Shown here in pieces: positions 1 through 4,857 of a stretch of DNA of 6,580 bases. Source of the DNA: DATJSN01 sp035504095 (GTDB lineage Bacteria; Planctomycetota; Phycisphaerae; WQYP01). The notes below the pieces were generated by a model that did not search any database, was not told the origin of the DNA, and was given only the letters and a program-made list of their open reading frames with translations. Both the position numbers and the translations under genes were made by a program. Each line of letters starts with the position of its first letter. Position 1 is the stretch's first letter. The stretch is taken from the NCBI GenBank assembly GCA_035504095.1, contig DATJSN010000089.1, positions 1 to 6,580 on the forward strand, in the 5' to 3' direction.

Positions 1-2
1 GC

Positions 3-182
3 GAACTCCAGCACGCCCACGATCATTCACGTGAGGTTTATGTCATCTGGCGGCCCAGTGCCAACCCCAGTCCGTTTATCACGCAGACGGCGACTAAATT
101 ATTCGGTAGTATTGATGAGGCGATGGATTATTTCGCCGCCCGCGGCTACCTGGCGGCGCATAATCTTTTTGATGCAGTGTGA
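3..182 (+). CDS. C-terminal fragment of an unrecognised protein
   Basis: An open frame enters from the left edge (first full codon at 3) and ends at TGA 180-182, giving the last 59 residues of a protein whose start lies outside the window. The fragment looks like real folded protein: a basic/aromatic stretch (VYVIWRP), a short Pro/Ser turn, then two amphipathic segments rich in Ala, Leu and Phe ending in HNLFDAV. Composition is much more protein-like than the Arg-rich frame overlapping it at 31-240. I do not recognise the family and assign no function. It points toward the minus-strand gene ending at 383, so the two are convergent. Confidence 0.6.
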   Translation, partial: ELQHAHDHSREVYVIWRPSANPSPFITQTATKLFGSIDEAMDYFAARGYLAAHNLFDAV

Positions 183-191
183 GTGGCTACA

Positions 192-201
192 GGCGTACGC
201 C
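192..201. repeat. 10-bp perfect palindrome after the first gene
   Basis: GGCGTACGCC is its own reverse complement and lies 10 bp after the stop codon at 180-182. As RNA it could form only a 3-bp stem with a GTAC loop, and the T-rich stretch that follows (TATTTTCCTTTCC) is interrupted, so it is a poor intrinsic terminator. The rest of the 183-382 convergent gap shows no gene and no convincing bidirectional terminator. Confidence 0.3.
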
Positions 202-382
202 AAGCGAGTATTTTCCTTTCCTATGAGTCCTCTGTGGTGAACGTCCGCGTCTACTCCATGCGCTTTCTGAACACCGAACACTAAAATCTGAAAACTAAGA
301 CGAAGCCTACCTGGCAATGTTGAAGCCCATTTTGCGAGTTTTTCTTGTGTTTTTGGCGTCTAGGGGGCTAAAAATTTTGTGG

Positions 383-1555
383 TTAGAGCGCTCTTTGATA
401 CAAAGCCGAGAAGCCGAAGCGCTGCATCAAGCCCGACCAGACCAGAACAATGCCGCCGGTGATAAGCAAAAACAGCCACATGAACCCCGTGCCCATCCAG
501 GGAATGTTCTGAGCGTTGGGATCAAAAATGTTGGAGAGTTTGGTGGCGCCCGTATAGCAGACCACGCCAATCGCCGCCGCGGAAAAAAGCGCCAGGGCGC
601 CGGAGCACCAGTTAAACCAGTCGGAAATTCGCCCCAAAGTTTGACCGGCAAGGGCTGCGGCGCCCGCGGCAATGCTTAGTGAACAACCCAGGATAAATAA
701 TGGGCGCAGATAGTTGGGACCCATGGAAGAAAAAATGTTGTCAAAATAGCCCTGGGTCAATTCCACCAGCAGCGGAACCATCCAGAAAACAATCACCGCA
801 CCGGCGGCGAGAAGTTGCCAGATTTTCAGCGACGCAGATTCCCGGCAATACGACCGCGCCCGAGAAATCGCATGCAGCCACACCAGGGCCAGAACGCCCA
901 ACGTGGGCAAAAATACGAGTTCGACGCCGAAAATCTGCTGTTGGCAAACCGCAAGAACCATCAGTCCCAACAGACTCATGCCCAGATTCAGGGTAAAACG
1001 GGCGCGAAACTCCGACCGCAGAATCGGAACTAAAAGCAGTCCCAGCACCGCAGCGATGATCTCCCAGCCGTGCAGTATGCCGGGCACGCCAAAGGACATT
1101 GCATCGGCGCCGGCGGTCGGCCACCAGCCGTCAACGCCTGACTGTTTGGGCATAAAAGCAATAGCGCCCAGAAGCATCAGGCACGCGGCCTGCGTAATGC
1201 CCAGATTAAAACAGGTGACATGCCAGGGGAATTTAATTTCCTGTCCGCCGGTCGATTGATGCGGGTTGGGCTGCAGTTGCCGTTCTGGATCGGTTTGCGC
1301 GTTTTGAGTATCAAGAGGAAGAGTTTGAAGGTCGCCGGCGGCATCATCGGGCGCGATCGGATTGCGAAATGGAATTCGAATGCCGGTTTTGCCGGCGAGG
1401 ATCGACGAGACCGGCTTTGCGCCGGGCGTGTTTTTTACTTCCGACAATCGGACCGTGATTTGATCGGATTTTGTATTTGTTTCGGCCTGGCGCGTCCTGA
1501 ACTTCAGAGGTCCGCAAACGTGGCCTGAGGACATATTTCTTGAGCGATAAAGCAT
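383..1555 (-). CDS. Unrecognised polytopic membrane protein (about 8 TM segments)
   Basis: A 390-residue protein of unknown function, inner-membrane by composition. Residues 1 to about 110 are hydrophilic, rich in Pro, Gln, Asn and charged residues and probably cytosolic and flexible. The rest is almost all hydrophobic, with likely membrane spans near residues 117-134, 159-179, 189-211, 213-230, 245-266, 283-304, 317-337 and 355-376, and a short basic C-tail. I see no catalytic motif or known transporter signature. The start is chosen at ATG 1555 because GGAG (1567-1570) lies 11 nt upstream. The frame stays open to a TTG at 1801, but that has no Shine-Dalgarno site and the extra 82 residues do not look conserved or structured. 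ATG 1534 is a second candidate. The gene follows the thioesterase on the same strand after a 297-bp gap, so it may have its own promoter. Confidence 0.65.
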   Translation of the reverse strand: MLYRSRNMSSGHVCGPLKFRTRQAETNTKSDQITVRLSEVKNTPGAKPVSSILAGKTGIRIPFRNPIAPDDAAGDLQTLPLDTQNAQTDPERQLQPNPHQSTGGQEIKFPWHVTCFNLGITQAACLMLLGAIAFMPKQSGVDGWWPTAGADAMSFGVPGILHGWEIIAAVLGLLLVPILRSEFRARFTLNLGMSLLGLMVLAVCQQQIFGVELVFLPTLGVLALVWLHAISRARSYCRESASLKIWQLLAAGAVIVFWMVPLLVELTQGYFDNIFSSMGPNYLRPLFILGCSLSIAAGAAALAGQTLGRISDWFNWCSGALALFSAAAIGVVCYTGATKLSNIFDPNAQNIPWMGTGFMWLFLLITGGIVLVWSGLMQRFGFSALYQRAL

Positions 1556-1614
1556 AACGGACAAGGCTCCGGAAAAATTTTTATTCGGACCCGCGCGCTT
1601 TAGAACCGGCGCAC

Positions 1615-1650
1615 CGCGATCAGACAGTATCAATATCGGTCTGCATCGCG
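1615..1650 (-). repeat. Inverted repeat (11-bp stem, one bulge, 13-nt loop)
   Basis: On the + strand CGCGATCAGAC (1615-1625) pairs with GTCTGCATCGCG (1639-1650) along 11 bp with a single bulged base, enclosing a 13-nt loop. It lies 60 to 95 nt upstream of the proposed ATG at 1555 of the minus-strand membrane protein. It could be a leader hairpin in that mRNA or a protein-binding palindrome. There is no U-run directly after it, so an intrinsic terminator is unlikely. Confidence 0.45.
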
Positions 1651-1751
1651 AGGCTCTTAAAAATGCGCGGATGTTTTTGGCTTCCGATAAGAGACGCCGA
1701 AGCAGCGCGAAAAATATTGTCAAAAGGGACGTTGAAGAAAATTTTTCAGGA

Positions 1752-1774
1752 CCGGTAAAGAGCGCTCCGGTAAA
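1752..1774 (-). repeat. 8-bp direct repeat with 15-bp period
   Basis: On the minus strand TTTACCGG occurs twice, at 1767-1774 and 1752-1759, separated by 7 bp (AGCGCTC). The start-to-start distance is 15 bp. Tandem direct repeats of this size resemble sites of dimeric response regulators, but no regulator is encoded here and the assignment is inference only. Confidence 0.3.
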
Positions 1775-1852
1775 AACGCAGAGTACCGAGAAAAAAATCA
1801 AACCAGATGAAAAAATTTATTCAGACGTTGATGCGATCAGGATTCTTTTTTC

Positions 1853-2257
1853 TTAAGCATCAATCGAGGCGCGGAAAAGATCCTCGGGAATCGGCGTAAT
1901 TTGCCCCTGGCGGTTCACGCAGGCGATGGTGCTTTCGGCGGTGCATAAAAGCAGCCGGTTTTCGGCGTTATAGAGCTCATAAACATGGTCGATGCGAACC
2001 TGGGTTTTGCGGACGAGGCGCGTAATCAGTTCAAGCTGGTCGTCGTAGCGCGCGGGTTTTTTGTAGCTTACGCCGATGCGCGTCACGACAAAGAAAATTC
2101 CCATTTCCTCCAGGTCGCGGTAGCTCATGCCGCTGAGGCGCAACAATTCGGTTCGTCCCATTTCAAAAAAGGACAGGTAGTTGGAATGATGCAAATAACC
2201 CATGGCGTCGCATTCGACATAACGAACGCGAATCGAAATGGATGATTCTGTTTTCAT
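1853..2257 (-). CDS. Acyl-CoA thioesterase, YbgC/4-hydroxybenzoyl-CoA thioesterase family
   Basis: A 134-residue single hotdog-fold protein, the normal length for the family, predicted to hydrolyse the thioester of an acyl-CoA in the cytosol. The N-terminal family motif is clear: RVRYVECDAMGYLHHSNY (residues 10-27) followed by a helix with FFEMGRTELLR. Asp17 sits at the position of the catalytic Asp of 4-hydroxybenzoyl-CoA thioesterase, with Gly20, His23-His24 and Tyr27 in the usual places. The following strands (FFVVTRIGVSYKKPARYDDQLELITRL and beyond, about residues 55-81) complete the fold. The substrate cannot be read from sequence. YbgC of the Tol-Pal cluster is a relative, but no tol genes are here, so I withhold the symbol. 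The ribosome site is weak. The gene lies 44 bp after the glutaredoxin-like gene on the same strand, and the two are probably co-transcribed. Confidence 0.9.
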   Translation of the reverse strand: MKTESSISIRVRYVECDAMGYLHHSNYLSFFEMGRTELLRLSGMSYRDLEEMGIFFVVTRIGVSYKKPARYDDQLELITRLVRKTQVRIDHVYELYNAENRLLLCTAESTIACVNRQGQITPIPEDLFRASIDA

Positions 2258-2301
2258 AGGTTTGGCTTCACGTCAGAAGGAGAAGTAAAAACTGGCGCCG
2301 C

Positions 2302-2571
2302 TTAATCAAAGCCGACCAGTCTTCCACCGAATTCGTCATTAAATAACCGGGCCAGTTTGTCAGGGTCCACGGCTTTTCGGAATTTTTCCTGGCCATCCAG
2401 AAGAATCACCGGCACGTCATCTTTATATTTTTCCAGAAGCTCGGGGTCCTCAGTGATGTCGACCTCTTCGACAATGGCCGTGCCGCGCGGCACCACGACC
2501 AGTTCAATCACACGGCGGGCGGCGTCGCAGGCCGGACAATTTGGTTTAACCATGAGCGTCAATTGATGCAT
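2302..2571 (-). CDS. Glutaredoxin-like protein (DUF836 type) with CPAC motif
   Basis: An 89-residue thioredoxin-fold protein, the usual size of small glutaredoxin-like (DUF836) proteins, expected to act in cytosolic thiol-disulfide exchange. The first strand LTLMVKP leads into the redox motif Cys12-Pro-Ala-Cys15 at the start of helix 1. EEVDITEDPELLEKY (about residues 35-49) matches the typical strand and helix, and DVPVILLDG (52-60) carries the cis-proline Pro54 that faces the active site in this fold. The partner substrate is unknown. ATG 2571 is supported by a GGGA about 9 nt upstream. It is the first gene of the minus-strand group and divergent from the metal transporter operon, sharing a 210-bp intergenic region. 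Thiols bind soft metals, but no functional link to the transporter is shown. Confidence 0.88.
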   Translation of the reverse strand: MHQLTLMVKPNCPACDAARRVIELVVVPRGTAIVEEVDITEDPELLEKYKDDVPVILLDGQEKFRKAVDPDKLARLFNDEFGGRLVGFD

Positions 2572-2679
2572 AGGTGTTTATCCCGGAAAAAGCCTCAATA
2601 TTGTCTATCACTTTACGCCAAGGGCGCAAGCAACGCCAGAAAAAGCGCCTCAAGAGGAAAAATTGGTGTTTTAAGAGGC

Positions 2680-2708
2680 TTGCAACCGACAGTAATACTT
2701 TGTATAAC
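2680..2708 (+). promoter_or_regulatory. Sigma70-like promoter of the metal transporter operon
   Basis: A -35 element TTGCAA (2680-2685; 4 of 6 consensus positions) and a -10 element TATAAC (2703-2708; 5 of 6) are separated by exactly 17 bp. Transcription would start near 2715 and leave a leader of about 65 nt before the ATG at 2782. It is the best promoter-like match I see in this intergenic region and points toward the transporter genes. Confidence 0.6.
2692..2708. promoter_or_regulatory. Candidate metalloregulator operator overlapping the -10
   Basis: GTAATAC (2692-2698), TTT spacer, GTATAAC (2702-2708): a 7-3-7 inverted repeat with one mismatch between arms. It covers the spacer and whole -10 element of the predicted promoter, so a bound protein would block RNA polymerase. 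A/T-rich GTNATAC-type dyads of this size are typical of Fur-superfamily (Zur, Mur) or DtxR/MntR-type regulators of such transporters. Which regulator binds is inference; none is encoded in the window. Confidence 0.45.
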
Positions 2709-2767
2709 CTGTGGCTGTCAGGGCCGCTTTCTGCGTCCAGAGACGCCGCGACCCGGGAAGCCTTAAG

Positions 2768-2773
2768 AAGGAG
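2768..2773 (+). promoter_or_regulatory. Strong ribosome binding site of the binding-protein gene
   Basis: AAGGAG lies 8 nt before ATG 2782 and fixes the start of the binding-protein gene. It is part of CCTTAAGAAGG (2761-2771), which could fold into a weak 4-bp hairpin. Confidence 0.85.
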
Positions 2774-2781
2774 ATTGCATC

Positions 2782-3726
2782 ATGCGTGTATACCATTATC
2801 GTGCCGGGTTCACCGGCTTTCTATCCCGGGCCGGCGGGCTGTTTGCCGTACTCACGGCATGCGCGGTTTTGTGCCTCGGAGCGGTTCGCGCCACTGCCCA
2901 GACGCCAATTAATTGTATTGGCGTGGAAAATGAATATGCCAATGTAATCGAGCAAATCGGAGGGAAATATGTGACGGTCAGCTCCATTGAAAGCGACCCC
3001 AACACGGATCCCCACGTCTTTCAGGCCAGTCCTTCCGTGGCGGCTCAAGTTGCCCAGGCGCAAGTGATTGTCCGCAATGGTCTGGGTTATGATGACTGGA
3101 TCGAGACTATTCTTGCCGCAGCGCCCAATGCACAGCGGCAGGTCATTGATGTACAGACTCTTCTCGGCCTGCCTGACAGCACCCCCAACCCGCATTTATG
3201 GTATAAACCCATTACCATGCCGAATGTCGCTCGGGCCGTAGCCAATGCTCTTAGCACACTGGATCCCGCCCACAAGCAATATTACTTCCAAAACGTCACT
3301 AATTTCGATGCCTCGTTGATACCTTGGTACTTGGCCATAGCGGAGTTCAATGACCAGTACGGCGGAACCCCGGTGGCGGTTACCGAGCCGGTGGGCGATT
3401 ATATGTTGGAAGCGACCGGTTGCGTTATCCAGACACCGTGGAATCTGCAGGCGGCCATCATGAATGGCACCGATCCATCCCCACAGGATGTGAGCGTTCA
3501 AAATCAGCTATTAAGCGGGCAGGTAAAAGTTTTTGTGTACAATCAACAGGTTACCGACTCGCTGACCCAATCGTTTCTTCAGTTGGCGGCGAAGTCGAAT
3601 ACTCCCGTGGTAGGTGTGTATGAGACCATGCCGACGGGGTACACTTATCAACAATGGATGCTGGCGGAAGTTCAAGCTATGAGCTTGGCGGTCAAAGACG
3701 GTACCTCGACCACGGTTTTGAAGTGA
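2782..3726 (+). CDS. Periplasmic metal-binding protein of a Zn/Mn ABC transporter (ZnuA/TroA family)
   Basis: A 314-residue substrate-binding protein of the cluster A-I (ZnuA/TroA/PsaA) family that would capture a divalent metal outside the inner membrane and hand it to the permeases encoded downstream. Residues 1-39 form a signal peptide: basic N-region, hydrophobic core about 17-35, and an Ala-Thr-Ala site after residue 39. L24-T-A-C27 also resembles a lipobox, so lipid anchoring is possible but less likely because the following residues remain hydrophobic. Predicted metal ligands are His78 (DPHVF), His138 (NPHLW), Glu202 (VTEPVGDYM) and Glu281 (YETMP). There is no His-rich loop between His78 and His138, unlike E. 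coli ZnuA. Glu at the third site is as in TroA/PsaA, so Mn or Fe are as possible as Zn. The C-terminus has the YTYQQWM helix seen in a subgroup of these proteins. It is the first gene of the operon. Confidence 0.9.
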   Translation: MRVYHYRAGFTGFLSRAGGLFAVLTACAVLCLGAVRATAQTPINCIGVENEYANVIEQIGGKYVTVSSIESDPNTDPHVFQASPSVAAQVAQAQVIVRNGLGYDDWIETILAAAPNAQRQVIDVQTLLGLPDSTPNPHLWYKPITMPNVARAVANALSTLDPAHKQYYFQNVTNFDASLIPWYLAIAEFNDQYGGTPVAVTEPVGDYMLEATGCVIQTPWNLQAAIMNGTDPSPQDVSVQNQLLSGQVKVFVYNQQVTDSLTQSFLQLAAKSNTPVVGVYETMPTGYTYQQWMLAEVQAMSLAVKDGTSTTVLK

Positions 3727-3768
3727 GCTTCCCGCCAACGTTTTCCATTCTCCGACGTATAAAGTGAA

Positions 3769-3841
3769 GAAGGGGACTGCGGTGGTTTGTGGTGCGGGGG
3801 CTATGGGTGTTAAATTGCACTGCGCTGGCCATTCCATGTGA
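3769..3841 (+). other. Possible leader mini-ORF (19 codons, GTG start) with ribosome site
   Basis: AGAAGGGGA (3768-3776 region, GGGG at 3772-3775) lies 6 nt before GTG 3782, which opens a 19-codon frame to TGA 3839-3841. The peptide contains Cys3, His13, Cys14 and His17, all potential metal ligands, and a Gly/Ala-rich middle. The TGA overlaps by GTGA a GTG at 3838 that opens the frame running into the ATPase, a layout typical of translational coupling. It may be a regulatory leader peptide or chance; nothing here proves translation. Confidence 0.25.
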
Positions 3842-3946
3842 GCTTGGGCCGTGTGTCCGGCACAAGGCGTGTCGCACGAAACAATTGGAGGCCCTTAGGC
3901 ATATTGGAAACCTGTTGGTGGCGCAGAATGAACAAGCACCAGTTAG

Positions 3947-3978
3947 ACCGGGTGCGGCATATGCATAATGTACCCGGT
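3947..3978 (+). repeat. Inverted repeat upstream of the ATPase gene
   Basis: ACCGGGT (3947-3953) and ACCCGGT (3972-3978) are perfect 7-bp complementary arms. In RNA the stem could extend inward by G-U, C-G and G-U pairs to about 10 bp, closing on a 12-nt loop that starts with the palindrome GCATATGC (3957-3964). It lies 46 nt before ATG 4024 and just downstream of ATG 3928. There is no U-run after it, so it is more likely an mRNA stability or translation-control hairpin than a terminator. Confidence 0.4.
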
Positions 3979-4023
3979 GCCGTAACACCGCAACATGAAC
4001 AAATTCCATGTCCCGTGGATCTG

Positions 4024-4857
4024 ATGACAGATCCCACTGTTGTGCTGTCGGTGAAGGACTTGAGCGTCCAAATTGGCGGCCGCCTGCTTGTGCAGGGCGT
4101 TACCTTCAACCTGAGAGCAGGCGAATTATGCGGTCTTATCGGCGAGAACGGATCGGGCAAGACAACCTTGCTGCGTACTCTGGTCGGGCTTCAACCATCG
4201 CCGCATGGTCGCGTAACTATTTGCGGGCTTGAGCCGGCGAAATCGCGCAGCTTGGTTGGTTACGTACCACAGAAAATAAATTTCGGACCCGATGTTCCCC
4301 TGCGCGTTTATGACCTGGTGCAATTAGGGTGTGACGGTCATCGCCTTGGACTCAGATGGTTTTCGCGCCGGCTGCATCAGCAAGTAGAGCGAACGTTGAG
4401 CGCGGTGGGCGCTGAGAGTTTTGCCTATCAGCGCATCGGCGAATTATCTGGCGGACAGCAGCAGAGAGCGGTGATCGCCCATGCCATGGCGCGGCAGCCG
4501 CGCGTACTTCTCCTTGATGAACCGCTGGCCAATCTCGACTTCCGTTCAGCCAACGAACTGGTGCGGCTGCTGGGGCACCTCACCCGGGAGCATGGAATTG
4601 CCGTATTGGTTACGGCCCATGATATGAATCCGCTTTTACCATTAATGGATCGCATCGTGTATTTGGCGCAAGGCCGCGCCGCCAGCGGCAGTGTCAATGA
4701 AGTTGTTGAGGCACAATGCCTTAGCCGCCTCTATGGTTATCCGGTGGCGGTGCTGAGGTACGGGGGAAGAATTCTTGTGCTTCCGGATGTTGATCCGCAA
4801 AAAAGTGATAATTGCTACCTGGACCAAAAAGACGCGGCGGACGAAGGACAAGTGTAA
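4024..4857 (+). CDS. ABC transporter ATP-binding protein for metal uptake (ZnuC/TroB type)
   Basis: With the ATG at 4024 this is a 277-residue cytosolic ATPase that would drive the two permeases downstream. All ABC motifs are intact: Walker A GENGSGKTT (residues 40-48, Lys46), Q-loop Gln83 in VPQKINFG, signature LSGGQ (141-145), Walker B VLLLDEP with Asp165 and catalytic Glu166, D-loop NLD, and H-loop His199 (TAHD). The C-tail after about residue 240 is short and acidic. The start is uncertain. ATG 4024 gives the usual family N-terminus but has only a weak ribosome site. ATG 3928 has an SD-like GGTGG 6 nt upstream and adds 32 residues containing four His and one Cys. GTG 3838 adds 62. The stop codon TAA is immediately followed by the ATG of the first permease, indicating co-expression. 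Order binding protein, ATPase, permease, permease matches troABCD/mntABCD-type operons. Confidence 0.93.
   Translation: MTDPTVVLSVKDLSVQIGGRLLVQGVTFNLRAGELCGLIGENGSGKTTLLRTLVGLQPSPHGRVTICGLEPAKSRSLVGYVPQKINFGPDVPLRVYDLVQLGCDGHRLGLRWFSRRLHQQVERTLSAVGAESFAYQRIGELSGGQQQRAVIAHAMARQPRVLLLDEPLANLDFRSANELVRLLGHLTREHGIAVLVTAHDMNPLLPLMDRIVYLAQGRAASGSVNEVVEAQCLSRLYGYPVAVLRYGGRILVLPDVDPQKSDNCYLDQKDAADEGQV

Larger units (their letters stand above)
1556..1852 (-). other. 297-bp gap upstream of the membrane protein gene
   Basis: No convincing gene. The membrane-protein frame is open across most of it, but from a TTG without a ribosome site. It contains an imperfect inverted repeat (1615-1650), a direct repeat (1752-1774) and three A/T tracts of the form A4-6T3-5 near 1573, 1738 and 1810. 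A TTGACA hexamer on the minus strand (1719-1724) has no acceptable -10 at 16-18 bp. This gap probably holds the promoter and leader of the downstream gene. I cannot place the transcription start. Confidence 0.35.
3727..4023 (+). other. 297-nt gap inside the transporter operon
   Basis: This lies between the binding-protein stop and the family-length start of the ATPase, whereas the later genes of the operon are spaced by 0-5 nt. It holds a 19-codon mini-ORF with a strong ribosome site (3769-3841), a G-rich run (3772-3807), an SD-like GGAGG at 3887-3891 with no well-placed start, and a 7-bp inverted repeat (3947-3978). I see no intrinsic terminator and no clear promoter. Part of it may be coding if the ATPase starts at 3928 or 3838. 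Confidence 0.5.

Noticed and set aside
192..220. Intrinsic terminator after the first gene
   Set aside because: The palindrome GGCGTACGCC leaves at most a 3-bp stem as RNA, and the following T-rich stretch is interrupted.
31..240. A + strand frame of 69 codons at the left edge
   Set aside because: Arg/Trp-rich and unlike a protein. The frame ending at 182 has more natural composition and enters from the window edge.
741..1124. A 127-codon minus-strand frame within the membrane protein gene
   Set aside because: Arg-rich and unstructured, and it overlaps in another frame the strongly hydrophobic protein, whose spans explain the region.
1556..1801. An 82-residue N-terminal extension of the membrane protein from TTG 1801
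   Set aside because: TTG start without a ribosome site, and the region has non-coding-like A/T tracts and repeats. ATG 1555 has GGAG upstream.
2590..2681. Long-range inverted repeat AAGCCTC (2590-2596) and GAGGCTT (2675-2681)
   Set aside because: Only 7 bp with a 78-nt separation; expected by chance and without a flanking structure.
3680..3847. Repeated TGAGCTTGG at 3680-3688 and 3839-3847, suggesting a small duplication
   Set aside because: Similarity does not extend convincingly beyond the 9 bp, so a duplication is not supported.
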